Counted from the first letter of the stretch, positions 20,641-32,467 are shown. The stretch is DNA of 64,000 bases from Trichostrongylus colubriformis (GCA_963978905.1 OZ022256.1:22073743-22137742); one strand, 5' to 3'. A program made the numbers and translations. Notes: generated by a model not told the origin, from the letters alone.

Positions 20641-20826
20641 TTTATTGATCAGTAGTAGTAAGATTACTCTACTGGCTCCTGTCTGTGAAGAAGTGGCCGC
20701 CGTTCGCTGTTATGCTGTTTTGCTGGCTGTTATTCAAGCTATTATTTCGCCCGAATTTACGGAGATCGATCGTCGTTCGCATATTGGTGGTCAAGCACTA
20801 GTCACTAGCTAATCGGTACGCTAGAC

Positions 20827-21711
20827 TTGCTTCGCTATACTGTATTGTTTATTATTCGGTTCTTCATTCGAAAGTCGTCGCTCAAAGTGGCAACTGGGCT
20901 CAAAATATCTCTAACGAAGATATTGCCACCTCAGCAGGTATTCTTTTCAGATTTGCCTCCTTGTTTCGTGTCATCCGATTCATTATTGCCGATCTGTGAT
21001 CTGACTTACTCATGGAGAACGTCAATATGGACCCTGCTAGTGGATCGACTTTCTCTCAAGTTTGCGGCGAAATTAATGGTTGGGATGAATCTGTATGGAA
21101 GGATCTACAAAAAAATTGGGGAGATTACAAAATCACGGCGTGTCACTGATCTAGTCAAAAAAGTCTTAAATGCTATGATGAGGGAACTGAGTTGTTTGAT
21201 GGCTGAAAATGTTGTTCCGAAAAAGGAAATTATTGATTCACGTAATAGAGGATCTAAAGAAAGCTCGACACCTTGTAGTCAGTTATCGACTCACATTGAT
21301 TGTAGTGATCAGGTTAATATTTATGATCGTGCATTACCTTGCCATGAAGTGGAGAGGCTCCGCTCTGTTGTAATTAGCGGTGTCCCTGAGTTGGTTTCTT
21401 CTAAGCCTCGCGATTTGGTTATGTTTGTAATGTGCTTGATTTTTTGGGACTTGAATGTAATCCTGTCACCGTGTATAGAATGGGTAAACCATCGCAAGGG
21501 AGGAGCAGACTACTTAGGGTTGTTCTCCCCTCGAGATGGTTTCAACGTGTACTCCTTAAGCGTGCGCCGCGCCTCCGCTTCTTCTCTTAACATGGGATTT
21601 TCATTGGGGAATCTCTCACGAGGGAAGAGAGAGAGCGGAGGCGGGCGATACGCAGAGGAAACAAAACGATGGACTCTGGCTCTTCTTCAGCGGATAGTGA
21701 ACGGCCACTGA
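20827..21711 (+). pseudogene. CR1-C ORF1 region, several frameshifts
   Basis: Within this frame CHEVERLRSVVISGVPEL corresponds to the conserved start of the ORF1 core. Further on, the expected Y-R-M-G-K-P and RWFQR/REER blocks appear in other frames around 21470-21650. It is therefore a degenerate ORF1 protein gene, presumed to encode an RNA-binding partner of the RT. Confidence 0.55.
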
Positions 21712-21778
21712 GGGGTGATGCAGAGGCTCCAATTGGTTCGAAGGAGCGGGGAAACTGAGGTTCCTTCCGCGGATTAAA

Positions 21779-22604
21779 TTGAGTGCTCTTAAATTTTTCT
21801 ATTGTAACGTGCGATCAATCTCGAGGAACTCGCAATATGTAGAACTTGTTTTGTCTAATAGATCTGATTTCTATGCTTTTAGTGAGATCTGGCTTAAAGA
21901 CTCCCACATGCTTTCTACTACTGTTGGTAGTATATGCCGTGATTATGTCGTATTAAGATGTGATCGATTGCGGAAATCTGGAGGTGGTTTTGCTCTGTTC
22001 GTGCATTCTAGACTTTCTACAGCTCTCGTACTTGAGGAGTCTGTCCGAGATGCATATGAGATACTTTGTGCTGATGTATTCAGTGAAGTTGGAAGTCTTC
22101 GGGTCGTTGTTGTTTATAGGACTCCGTCATGTAGTGCACCCAATACAATACAATCAGCTAGAGTTCTTGGTGATCTGGTAGCATGTGAGTATCATGCTAT
22201 AATTGTGGGAGATTTCAATATTCCAGATTGGGACTTTGGTGCCTGTCCAGAGACTTTTCGTTCTGCCTTATCGTCATTTTATGAGCTGTTGCAGTGCCAT
22301 AAATTAACTCAACATGTAAAGGAGCCAACCAGGTTTGGCAAGCTTTCTAGTCTTCAGTAGTAATAAGAGTTTAGTTCGTAATATAAGTATCCTTCCTCCC
22401 GTTGGTTACAGTGATCACAGCAGCATTTCATTCGATGTTGTCGGGTACGAATCACCTCTTAGGCCCCTTTTTCGTAGAGCATATTCCGCTTGCAATTTTA
22501 GTGAGCTTTGCAAAGACCTAGCAAAGATACACTGGGTTAGCTTGCTTGAAACATGCCAGAGCGTCAATGACAAGTATGAGTTGCTGTTAAACGTACTGCA
22601 CTAA
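21779..22604 (+). pseudogene. CR1-C endonuclease, one frameshift
   Basis: 21779-22360 reads FYCNVRSISRNSQYVELV, FYAFSEIWLKDS (catalytic Glu region), GGGFALFVHSRLS, VVVVYRTPSCS and IIVGDFNIPDWDFG (catalytic GDFN). Near 22340 the frame shifts, and the terminal SDHSSISFDV motif follows at 22335-22604 (in PPVGYSDHSSISF). All catalytic motifs of an LINE endonuclease are present across the two pieces. Confidence 0.82.
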
Positions 22605-22884
22605 GCAATAGACTATTATGTTCCCTGGGAGAAGGTCACTTTTATGAAATCGATCATACTGCCAGGGTACTTGCACAACATGAGCAGCCATCGTGAATGC
22701 CTCTATCAAGAAGCTAGGCGGACCGGTGAGTGGACCGGTGATATAAGAATATTCCGCAAAGTTTCTCGCTCGACTAAGGAAGTTTAGTTGTAGTATTGAA
22801 AAGAAGGTTATAAAGGTTGGGAACAGTGAAAACTTTTATAGATACCTCAATAAAAAGATTCATGATATAAAGTGTATTGGCTTC

Positions 22885-23892
22885 TTGAAGAGAGGAAATT
22901 CAGTGGTAACCAATGCCTATGATAAAGCAAACCTGCTTGCTGAGCAGTTCTCGAGCGCCGTTCTGCCTGAGGATGGTACAATCCCTGATTATTCTCCCCC
23001 GTTGACGTCGACTATGAATGATGTGCCGTGTTTTCAAGCGAATCAAATTTATGAGCAGATTATCGCTTGACCAAAATCCTCCGCGGTAACCCCTGATTTT
23101 ATTCCGCTTTCCTTCATAAAGAAGGTAGCCGAGGTTATTTGTGGACCATTGACGTACGTGTTCAATCAATCATCAATGACTGGAGAAGTCCCAGGGTGTT
23201 GGAAGCATTCCTTTGTAACTCCGGTGTTGAAGGAGGAACCTTCTTCGGATCCGGCGATTTATCGACCAGTAAGCATAACATCCCTATTTTGCAGGCTTTT
23301 TGAAAAATCACTAAAAGATCATATTCTAAAGTATGTCGCTGGCGCTAAAATTTTTCCTTGCGCTCAACATGGATTTATCCCTGGACGATCTGTGGAGACA
23401 AATATGATTGAGAGTCTAGAGTACTGGTCCAAGGAGATTGATGACGGACACTGTTGTGATGTTATTTATCTTGACTTTGCCAAAGCGTTTGACAGGGTTT
23501 CCCACAGAAAGTTGCTGTACAAGCTGAAGGCGGTGGGCTTTCATTCCATCCTCATCAAATGGAAGGCTAACTTCCTCTCTGGGAGAATTTTTCAGGTGCG
23601 TATCGGGCAAGCATATTCGAGTTGCAAAGAAGTGATAAGCGGAGTGCCGCATGGAGGAGTACTATCTCCGGTACTTTTTAACATTTTCACCTCTGAGATT
23701 CCTTATCTTTTTGAAGGTCTAGATGTTGTCACGGAGATGTATGCTGATGATATAAAAGTTTTCAAAGCCATTATAGAACCCGCCGACAGTGAACAACTGC
23801 AGGAAGCCATTACTCGGTTGAGTGAGTGGGCAAGACGATGGAAGCTACCTTTGGCCCCGAATAAGACTATGAGCATAAGAATTTTCTACTGA
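22885..23892 (+). pseudogene. CR1-C reverse transcriptase
   Basis: 22885-23070 is the pre-RT region. 23149-23892 is a long intact RT core: WKHSFVTPVLKE and YRPVSITSLFCRLFEK, AQHGFIPGRSVETNM, VIYLDFAKAFDRVSHRKL (motif A), SGVPHGGVLSPVLFNIF (motif B) and TEMYADDIKVFKA (YADD, motif C), followed by LSEWARRWKLPLAPNKT. A stop near 23890 and a stop at 23068-23070 break the protein. Confidence 0.88.
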
Positions 23893-24014
23893 TCCAGCGG
23901 CTATTCCTTACCCTTATGTGGTTGATGGGATTGCAAACTCTCCTTCAAGCGCATAAGAGATCTCGGATTTTACTACACCAATACTCTTGACTTCTCCGCA
24001 CATCTTCAAAAGCG

Positions 24015-24400
24015 GTGAACTTAGCTCTCATGCGTACGGGGCATATTTTCAAGGCACTGTCCACGATGAATAAGTCCATTCTGCTGAAGGCCTACGAGAC
24101 CTATGTTAGACCTTTGGTTGAATCTGGTGCCACTGTGTTTCAACCCATAGGGAGAAAGGATATTAACGCTCTGGAAAAGGTGCAAAATAACTTCACGCGA
24201 AAAATACTTTTTCGAAGTAAGAGTTTAGAATTCCGAATGCTCTCATTCGGAATAAGTATCTGGGACTCCCTACGCTGGAATCAAGGAGCAATATTTTCGA
24301 TGTCTGCATGGTATATAAAATCCTTTACCAGATCAAGGGTTTTGGCTCTCTTAGTTTCTATAAGTTGGTTGGGTCTCGTACCAGGGGCGGGAAGCTGAAG
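24015..24400 (+). pseudogene. CR1-C C-terminal region
   Basis: Reads LALMRTGHIFKALSTMNKSILLKAYETYVRPLVESGATVFQP and then KDINALEKVQNNFTRKILF, the typical post-RT segment of CR1/Jockey-type LINEs (YxxYVRPLVE, LExVQxxFTRxI). A further small piece continues at 24308-24493 in another frame. Confidence 0.8.
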
Positions 24401-24775
24401 ATTTTTTTGAACATTCCCAAAACCAATGTAAGGGCCCGAAGCTTTACTTATAGAGCGGGTAGCTTATATAACTTAAGCTTATATAACACTTAGCTTATAT
24501 AACAGGGTAACTAAGAATGTAGCCTCTGCTGGTACCTTTAATCAGTTTGAGCAAGGTATAATTAAAGTACTAGGTAAATACATGATGTCCTAGTTCTTTG
24601 AGGTTCACCAGTTCACTTCTAATTGATGTGATGCGGGCATTAACTTTGTTGAGTTGTTATCCCGTTTGTGATTCTGATTTTGAATTTTAAATTGCTGGTT
24701 CTATCATGTTTCTTGATGTTCCATTGATTTGATGTTTCCGTTTCAACTCTTTTTCTACGATTGCCTTAACAACGT

Positions 24776-24796
24776 AATAAACATAACATAACATAA
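24776..24796 (+). repeat. CATAA pentamer tail of CR1-C
   Basis: Three-plus copies of the pentamer ACATA/CATAA directly follow the 3' UTR of the LINE. Short 3' tandem repeats are normal for CR1 and probably serve RT recognition. Confidence 0.7.
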
Positions 24797-24799
24797 CTA

Positions 24800-27700
24800 C
24801 GACTAGCAAAGTGCGTCGTTGTTGTTGGGCCCTAGAAGGACTACATGGCAATGCTAAGGCGCCATACACAGCTGACTTGTAATCTCTTTGGGAGCCAACA
24901 GCACGGCGCATCGCGTCGTTCACCTCCATCGGTGTCGTTTCGAATTGATTTCATTATTGTAATGTTCTTGAGGAGGTTGACAATAGCTCAACCTTGTTCT
25001 CACAGTGATATGTTTTTTGCGCCTATTGCCGACATCGGCGCCGGCAGAGACACACAGTGCCAAATGAACCACAGTTAGCGTCACTGAGTATGAAAGCAAT
25101 TATTGGGTCTAAGAATTGCAACGTGCGGTGTATAGTTGCGTTCTGTGAACGATCAGCTTATTTTACGCCCCAATTTATCATTCAAGAAATGAATCGTGTT
25201 TTGCAGTGAGTTTGAAGACATTTGAGTGTTAGCTCTTCTGCGAGTGCAGTGCCGACTGCCGCTTCAATAGGAACTTAAGTTCTGCACCTCCCTGCTTAAC
25301 CTCTTGAAGATTCGAGTAGGTCGCAGAAAACCCCGAAGATGGTTCTATAGAGTGACGTAATACCTAGACGTCACGAATTTGTAGATAAATACAGCGTATG
25401 CCGCTCCAAAAATAGCTTGCGACTGTCACGCGTTAGTACACATAGGAACACCACGTCGTCGAATCTCCTTCATACCTCAAAACTGAGTAATTGAACAGCG
25501 AAAAATAGTCAAAGAAACGAACTATTAACGACAACAAAGACGTCATTACGACAGCAAACCCAAAATCGTATGTAATTTACACCCTCTAGAATCCTTTTTT
25601 CATGCGTCTAGTCGAGGATCCATTCATAAGAATAAATGCACCGAGGTGCGACACAGCATAGCCGCGGAGTATGAACGTAACCTTAGTCAATTAAATATAC
25701 CGTGCCGTGTGTAGGGCATCCCATAAGAGATTACTGTATCTTACAGCCAAATTTTTTAGTGAAGGGGTGGACTGTGTTTCGCAGATTTTTGATACCCTTG
25801 AAAATGGCTTGTGGCAGTTTAAAATTGCTCGCATGTTGAGAGTACTTGGGACTGTTCATATGAAACGAGCTCTTCTTTCAGTAAAAACCTACATATATTC
25901 TTACATTTGAGGAACTAGGTGGCGGTCGCAGGAGACCACAGAGATCGATTCAGAGCGTGAATACTGGTTCCAAAACGTGGTATGGAACTTTTTGACCGGT
26001 TTCAACGTACGTGCGACGACGAGAGCAAAGTTGAGAGATTGATCTAACATTGTCGTAGGATATGGTTGTCGATTTGCAGTTGCGATAAGCCGTTCTGTTT
26101 CGCATAGTTACAACAGGCCATGCGCACTTTCTTTTTCTGCTTTTATTAGCACCTATTAGCATTTTTTATCAAGAGAATGGGTAGTGTCTGATGGTCCTTT
26201 CGCATTCGCACAGTGTTCAGATCAATTTGCAAAACTCAAATGCAGAGATCTTTGTAGGAAGGGAAGTGTTAGCGTGGGAAAGGTTTGAAAGGGAAGGTAG
26301 CATGTCTGTCTATCAAAAAGGTATTTATCGACGCAAAATACCTCTTTCTTTCTCTGTTCACCTGTTTGTGAGTCATGAATGTCCTGTACAGCTTGCAATT
26401 TTCGAGGATCATGTGCTCTCAGAATGGCTACAGAATATATTTATTAATACTCGTCATTCCATCGATAATACTGCTATATCATGCTCGGACAGGATATTTA
26501 TCATGGGATCAGCCATCGGTCAGTCACTCACTGGAATACGCAGCGTCGCCGTGCAATGTAAGTTTCCTTCCCTGTCGAGGAATTGCTTATTCGATTGATA
26601 TTGGATCAAATATAGGTAGAAAGTATCTGGAAGACTTAGGACATCCCCGGCCTGCTGCCTTTGATTTTCACCATTGCACTATTTTACGGGAACAGTAGGC
26701 GCGCGATGCTGATATACAGACGAGGAAAGCAACCAAGATGTGGGACGGGAGATAAATGAGAGGCAGCCATAGAATGCAGACTGCATCGAGTGGCGTGCTA
26801 TGCCACATCTTTAACGCCAGATATATGGGGCTTGAGTGCGCTTATCACTTACCCAGGGTGGATTTAGAACACACCGACGAGGACGTTTATCATACGGTTG
26901 GGAAGGGGCGTATTCAAATTACTTAAAGTCAGGAACGATACGTATGGCTGACGACCACAACACCACGTGGTGTTGTTGCGCAACTAACAGACGAGGAGGA
27001 AGTAGTACTCACAAATAACCACCAACACCTACTTCAGTTCCTCTCGCGCTCGAAAATTAGAAGGGATGGGATCCAGTAGAGTTCAAGTTGAGAGTTTCAT
27101 TGTCGAAATTCTGTGATTTCGAGCTGTACCTCAAACACACCCCAAGATGCAAGAAATGCGCAATTTCTGCGGATGTGAACCACTCTATCACGACGAAGGG
27201 TGGAAGTTTATCGCTAGGACAGAATTTCACAAAACGACGTGCGCCACGACGCGAGCGTGCGAGATGGGAGCACCACATATGATTGGGTCATGAGGGGACT
27301 GTGTGTCCTTAGTCTATACTAAGTGACAGGGTAATGGCATCACGACCCGATTACATAAGGCATCCCTAGCTTGCAAGCATAGCCCCGTCTGTAGCGGAGC
27401 GAAATCCTGTTCTGACGAGGCTCACCCTCTCCCCGAAAATAACTTACATTCCTTCAAATGCAAAATCACGAATACAGACCGCAAGATCACAACGTAGCGC
27501 TTTTCAGCTCGAGTTTCACTCCGATTATCCCTTCTAACCTCGAGTTTCGTTTCAAAACGAACATTTTTGTTATTAAGCGGTATCAAATAGAAACCTTAAC
27601 AAAGCAAGACTGTAGGGCTAGTGCAACTGGGACTCACACTGTTTTCTGTTATAGGATGGAACCACAAGGAATGGAATGCATCAACTCTCGGATCCACCTC

Positions 27701-27863
27701 CTGTGATTCTCTCGCCAGCCCACAATTACTGTCACAGTAACCCATATCTTTTAGTGGTGTTCACAAGAGTATCCGAACCCTCTGTGAGAGAGTCGTTTCG
27801 AAAGACTTACGGACGACTTGGTGAAAAAGTACGTGGTTTGTCAGGTATTTCTTTTGAGCCGAT
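24800..27863. other. Intergenic, no gene supported
   Basis: Three kilobases with only short frames on both strands (for example plus 26191-26598 and 26375-26698, overlapping each other). None carries a recognisable domain, and no convincing exon chain was seen. Confidence 0.4.
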
Positions 27864-27960
27864 CTGAATGCTCAACAACAATTTAGACTCCAAAATACTT
27901 ATTCAAAAAATTCAAAAGATTCTCGAGAGTCTCAAACATTTTTGGAACATTTTTGCAAAA
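27864..27960 (+). repeat. Half copy of the CTGAATGTTTG palindromic MITE
   Basis: CTGAATGCTCAACAAC, ACTCCAAAATACTTATTCAA and the A/T-rich CAAAAG-type run match one arm of the palindrome at 34673-34979 with substitutions. The second arm is missing. It shows that the element inserted in the gypsy copy belongs to a repeat family. Confidence 0.65.
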
Positions 27961-28389
27961 TTTCACTGTTTAACACCTATTCCATGCCTAAAACAGTAGG
28001 GATTATCTTACTTGTATGACACAGTTGTATATCGATAGATTACGGGCCTGTCTCAAAAATTTTTGCGTGACACACTCTGCCAAAAACGTATGAGGCAGTG
28101 AGGGTAGAAAATGATCAAATCACCCGGACGCGCCGCCAAATTGTCTTAGACGCTATCTGACTGACCCTACAGTTGATCCGAGAGAGATCATGCAATATGC
28201 AAGAATGAATGCTGTGATCAAGTGAAGATGTGTAGAATGTCACGCAGTTCGTCCTTACAATTTATTCCTGGTGGCAACCGCTTCTTTTTAAAGGCTTCGG
28301 TTTTTTTTTTCTTTCTACAGGATTTTCTATCGAGCGCTGTAGTACTTATATAACGATAAAGGGGAATGTTTTATTGGCATGTACTCTTG

Positions 28390-28705
28390 TACGATTTTAG
28401 GGAAGCTTTTTTCAAGATAAGAGGATGGGTTTAATAATGCTCTAAGGTGTTCGTCAATGCGTTTGAGGAGCGGTCTCTTAGCTTCTTCGGCAGATTCTTG
28501 CCCACACTTTTGTCATTCTATTAGGTATACCTTTCTCCGAAGCTGACATAATCATGACTGGTACAGTGACAACTCCCTCCCTTCCACATTTATCCTCGTA
28601 GAGCCTTGAATATGTGAGTATGTGCTTCGAATTCGCCGGAGGATAGAATATAAATCGTATTAAAAGCATTGAGTTTTTCACCACGCTGCTCACCTCCATT
28701 GACAT
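28390..28705 (-). pseudogene. Degenerate Penelope-like endonuclease (GIY-YIG-like) remnant
   Basis: Minus-strand pieces read KCGREGVVTVPVMIM...EKGIPNRMTK. After a frame change they continue through a CGQES block to RPLLKRIDEHLRALLNPSSY and LEKSF. This follows the order of Penelope-like GIY-YIG domains (K-G-x-x-Y-x-(2)-T-C-x(2)-CG-x(2)-YIGE-x(2)-RPL-x(2)-R-x(2)-EH). The YIGE residues are not conserved. Frames are broken near 28480. Assignment rests on the spacing and on the RPLLKRIDEHL block. Confidence 0.4.
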
Positions 28706-29384
28706 ATGGTGTTATCATGGAGCTTCCATCTGGTGAGGAACACGGCCTCCATGTTAGTGATCACTTACTGGTAACACCGTTCCTCCTTAAAATTGTCTCC
28801 ACCACCGAACCACCACTTCCGAATGCTTGCTACGCATTTCATCTTTGGTCCTTACCAGGTTTCGGGCGATGTTGACTTTCATATATGCGGAGTGGCTTTT
28901 TCCGGCATGCACCAGTATGTTCTTTGACGACGGTTTCTTATGCCAAAGTAATTCCTTGTTTCCATTAATGGTGCGCGCTTTTGTGATTACGGATGAGATG
29001 TAACCCTTCCCATAGCTTTTCCACAGTGGACCTAATATTGGAGTCCTACTAGTTGCAATATAAAGATGGTTTCCTTCCTTTTGATAAGCACTGAATTAAT
29101 AATGAACACGTCGTACATATAACTTTTGTAGAACATTATTCAAGTGATTAACGTGTCTCGCGCAGTGCGTCACCAGTTTTACTCGCCGCCACTTTCTGAA
29201 GTGGGATTACATCAATATTTAACGGCTCGATGGCTCGCTAAGTATGACAACTTGCCATTACACTGCACATTTTGCAAAAACGAAGTAGCAGAGAGGCGCT
29301 CTGTACCTTCTACTCTCTGAGTGTGACATCCTTACTTATGATGCCAGCGGACCTCCCTAACGAGATGGTTGGTTGCTGTTGCAG

Positions 29385-29539
29385 TTTACCTCTTCTTCCA
29401 GTATAACTTCACAGTGCTGTTCCCAGTGGGTCTCTCTGAGGACAAAAACATCAACAAAGCTATAGAAGAGGAAACGCAAAAGTTTGGCGATATACTACAG
29501 ACGGATTTTATTGATAGCTATCACAATCTCACGCTGAAG
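29385..29539 (+). CDS. Beta-1,3-galactosyltransferase-like exon 1 (partial gene)
   Basis: The frame YNFTVLFPVGLSEDKNIN followed by KAIEEETQKFGDILQTDFID and SYHNLTLK matches the conserved GD-I-x(2)-DF-x-DSY-NLTLK block of Galactosyl_T family glycosyltransferases, which add galactose or N-acetylglucosamine in beta-1,3 linkage in the Golgi. A donor (AAG|GTATTC) follows at 29540. Acceptors exist at 29384 (TTGCAG) and 29401 (TTCCAG). No upstream exon with the N-terminal membrane anchor or the R-x-A-I-R-x-TW block was recognised, so the gene is partial or a pseudogene. Confidence 0.6.
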
Positions 29540-29669
29540 GTATTCGGGAAGTGTTATCGATTGTTTGTACGCGGCTGGCACTCTCTCGAGCTTGTCGCTC
29601 GCACGTTCTCAGAGTAGGAACGTACGTCGGTGCAACGCGCCTCGAGATTTTTAAACTGATCTGTTACAG

Positions 29670-29858
29670 TCATACTCGTACACAAATTATGTACGACATA
29701 ATTGCCTAAATGCGCGGGCAGTAATAAAAATGGACGATGATCTTGCCTGGAAAGTCGATCAAATGTTCGCCTATCTATCGGAAATTGATACAGCCGCTGA
29801 TATACTCTACTGTCTATCCGTAAAACATGGGATCGCGATACGCAATATGCGATCACTA
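29670..29858 (+). CDS. Beta-1,3-galactosyltransferase-like exon 2 (DxD exon)
   Basis: Begins after the acceptor TTACAG (29664-29669) in the same phase as exon 1 ends. The reading goes through NYVRHNCLNARAVIKMDDD (the metal-binding DxD motif) to KVDQMFAYLSEIDTAADILY and CLSVKHGIAIRN, in the family order. A possible donor follows near 29858. Further downstream a W-x-DRYKFFPYAS-like stretch (about 29929-29975) could be a decayed next exon, but it soon hits a stop. Intron 1 would be 130 bases. Confidence 0.6.
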
Positions 29859-29879
29859 GTGTAGGTATTCATTTTTACT

Positions 29880-30375
29880 TAAGGTAGTGTTCAGAATTTG
29901 TAATTCAGAAGAACAGGCGATCTGTGGAATGATCGATATAAGTTTTTCCCTTACGCCTCAACGCCTGGTCCCTGAATCGCGTACTCCGAACGATGCTCAC
30001 GTGGTCGTCTCGTTAATTGATGTATCATGTATCTGTGAAGTGTGCATGATTAAGGTATGTATCGAAGAAAGAATATCCGTACAGGTTTTTCCCCGAGTAC
30101 TGTCTGAGTCCGATCTACGCGGCTACACCGTCGACAATAGCCAAGTTGGCCTACGCGTCAAGTACCATACCGCATGTTTGGGTGAGTGATATATTGAACA
30201 AGAACAAACAACTTCCACTCATGCACAAGCTATATTACAGACTAATACTAATAGTAGCATGTGTTTCTGTTTTCAAAGTTGAAAAAGCCGACTAAGGTTG
30301 CGTTAATAGTCAACGGCGTCGCCGCAATGGATCGGTGTGCTCTAATTGTGACCTTAGGAGCAGGCAAAAAAGGAT
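29880..30375. other. Possible decayed galactosyltransferase 3' part; otherwise empty
   Basis: Apart from the short stretch noted in exon 2, no continuing exon, poly-A site or other gene can be supported here. Confidence 0.25.
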
Positions 30376-30378
30376 ACT

Positions 30379-31175
30379 ACCAGGTCGTCCGGAAAGTTCG
30401 TGCCACTTTTCGCGATTCCAACTTCGGGAGATCGTAACTCGGCTTAGACTGCATCTTTTCTCCGAAAGCGAAACAAGTCGACTTCAAATCACTATTGTTT
30501 CTGAATACACTGCTACTGAAGAAGCTGTCCAGATGTTTGGGAAAGTAGGGCTTTGTTAGCGCTAAATTTGATGAAAATGGTGGACGAGTGAGGGCTTTAC
30601 CCTGAAACTACTTCCACTTTGTGGAAAATGCGCTCGCGCATGGCTGCTCCGAGGGGTCGCGCGGCACCCATTTTTTAGGTTCTTTCGTATCGAGGCTATT
30701 TGAGGTAGTCAACTAAGTTTGATTGTTGAGGGCCATTACTTGTAAATATTTCCTGCAGATATGGGCGCTCATCGCTTTCTGCCTTTTTAGTTGAGGCGAT
30801 TTGATCAATAGAAATTTCAAGTAACTCTTTCTCATTTCTGTACTTCTGAAACCAGGGACAAAGTGCTCCATCCTTAGCTTCACCCCCTCCTCTTGCAGTA
30901 TTCATATTTGTGGTTTCCTCTGCTGTGACTCGACTGCACAAAAACTCTTGAAGTGAAGTCATCCAAAAAGTGCCATTTTCGTAGTACTTTAGTGTTTTCC
31001 TAATAATTCGAAAACCTTGTGGCATTTCAAGAGAAGCATGAATTCAGAAAGAGCAACTTTTTGTCTATCCAAGGAGTACAATATTTAATTTAATTCATGT
31101 TAACGCGCTTTGAAATTTGAATTTATCTTGTGAACGCGTAAAAAGGGCACGAACTCCCCCTCCCCGAACGAATTA
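30379..31175. mobile_element. Non-autonomous TIR element, mariner-like ends (tentative)
   Basis: Left end GGTCGTCCGGAAAGTTCGTG (30381-30400) is mirrored at the right by a sequence whose complement reads TTCGTTCGGGGAGGGGGAGTTCGTGCCC (split here: TTCGTTCGGGG, then GGAGTTCGTGCCC; about 31141-31173). The about 0.8-kb interior has one minus-strand 109-codon frame (30696-31025) with no transposase motif. The terminal sequence style resembles mariner-type inverted repeats of nematodes. Imperfect repeats make the assignment tentative. Confidence 0.4.
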
Positions 31176-31179
31176 ATAC

Positions 31180-31941
31180 CTAGTAGAGGTGATCAGGAAG
31201 AATTTTAAAAAATGTAGAAGATGTATATGTACTGACTATTCCTATTCTATTGATTTCCTGATCGCTTTCTCGGTAGATATCTTCTACATTCCATCATCTG
31301 ATCGTCTCAATCGCAACCCCTAACACTACTCAAGAAGAGCAAACATCAGATTGCATCTCATTTTCATATGAGGCGCGATCGGGTCACAAATTATAAGTAG
31401 TGCTGCTGAAAAAACACTAATAATAAAAAATTATAAGTAGAGCGCATCGCTGCAGGCGTTTCCGACACAGACGGGAACGGCATCGCAGAGTATGAAGACG
31501 ACCTCACAGAGGAAAGAGAGATACCCAATCCAGTCCCGGGGTGGCGCGCGTTGGGTGCACTATACTTTTAGGACAGATACTCTGCATTTCAGATCGATGA
31601 TGTCTGGAGCAATGGAATAGTGGCCGCAGAAATAGGAGCGAAGTTTCAACTACTGCCATCCAACTCTGATCGCGAAAACTTTGAACCGTTCCTCAATGGA
31701 AGTGCCATAACGCAATTTTTCAAAGCCAAAGAGGACGGGCCAATGCTGTTTGAACTTGTGAATGGACAACTGCTATCCTGATTTTCGATTATATCAGGCG
31801 CGTTCAAGTCGAGCTCAACGATTTTGATCATAGCTAGTGAGCGAGACAAGCAATGCTTGAAGTACGTATCGAGTAAAAACTGCTATAGCTTTCATTCTAA
31901 ACGCGGAAAGGTATGCAATCGTTTGCGATGATAAAAAGAGT
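31180..31941. other. Intergenic left of the gypsy element
   Basis: No supported gene. A 13-bp direct repeat AAATTATAAGTAG occurs at about 31386 and 31426. A plus-strand stretch from about 31440 (ERIAAGVSDTDGNG...) is open in pieces only. Confidence 0.3.
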
Positions 31942-31945
31942 ATGG
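31942..31945. repeat. 4-bp target duplication ATGG, left (gypsy)
   Basis: ATGG immediately precedes the 5' LTR, and ATGG immediately follows the 3' LTR at 39607-39610. Four to five bp is the normal size for Ty3/gypsy integration. Confidence 0.85.
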
Positions 31946-32099
31946 TGTTACGCTGGCTTACAATAAATATGTTTTGTTTTGTTTCGGTGAAGCTGTTCAT
32001 ATCATCTCATTTTTTTGAAGGGTATCAATGAAGCAGGGTATCAATGAAGCAGCCATAGTAAATGATGATGAAGATATGGTAACAAGCGATAGCGAAGAC

Positions 32100-32107
32100 T
32101 ATAAAAG
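32100..32107 (+). promoter_or_regulatory. LTR TATA box TATAAAAG
   Basis: A good TATA match inside the 5' LTR, about 55 bases before AATAAA (32154-32159), consistent with a compact R region. The same box lies at 39506-39513 in the 3' LTR. Confidence 0.7.
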
Positions 32108-32153
32108 ATCAGTTAGCCGTTAGTGAGTTGAGTTGAGCTGAGTTGAGTTGAGC

Positions 32154-32159
32154 AATAAA
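32154..32159 (+). promoter_or_regulatory. LTR polyadenylation signal AATAAA
   Basis: AATAAA in the 5' LTR. The copy at 39560-39565 in the 3' LTR would end the genomic transcript. Confidence 0.65.
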
Positions 32160-32200
32160 GCATTCCTCCAATCGACTTCCCAGCATCCGGACCAGCAACT

Positions 32201-32218
32201 TGGGGGCCGAACCAATCG
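32201..32218 (+). other. Putative primer-binding site
   Basis: TGGGGGCCGAACC directly abuts the LTR end and begins TGG, as do sites complementary to a tRNA CCA end. The priming tRNA cannot be named from this sequence. Confidence 0.6.
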
Positions 32219-32467
32219 ACTCCGAAGAATCCGCCTGATAAGCCGTTCGAAGCGGTAAAGGCGCGAATCCTGCCACTGATAGGCAGTGTACCCTGAACTT
32301 CTATTGGCAAGACTTCGTCACGTGCCACTCCGTGTCGACACAGCTATCGTAGTCAGGGAGCAGGAACTATCGGCGAGAGATTCGCGGTATAGTGTGGCAC
32401 TGACAGTAGCAGCGTAACTGTGTGTAATCGTTACGGCGAAAGCAGTGCAGTGATTACAGATTACGCG

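Larger units (their letters stand above)
20650..24797 (+). mobile_element. CR1-clade LINE copy C, plus strand, degenerate
   Basis: ORF1, endonuclease, RT and C-terminal region are in order on the plus strand and end in a CATAA pentamer tail (24776-24796), which is the short-repeat 3' end expected for CR1-like LINEs. Frame breaks occur in ORF1, between the endonuclease halves, before the RT and after YADD. It is distinct in sequence from copies A and B. Confidence 0.85.
31946..32200 (+). repeat. 5' LTR
   Basis: Starts TGTTACGCTGGC and ends CCAGCAACT, the same as the 3' LTR. It contains a GAGTT/GAGCT tandem (32130-32152), a tandem GTATCAATGAAGCAGG repeat (about 32021-32050), a TATA box and a poly-A signal. 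Confidence 0.95.

Noticed and set aside
26191..26698. Overlapping plus-strand frames as a gene
   Set aside because: Two frames overlap in different phases and neither has a recognisable domain.
30696..31025. 109-codon minus frame as a transposase
   Set aside because: No catalytic D-D-D/E pattern or helix-turn-helix; too short.
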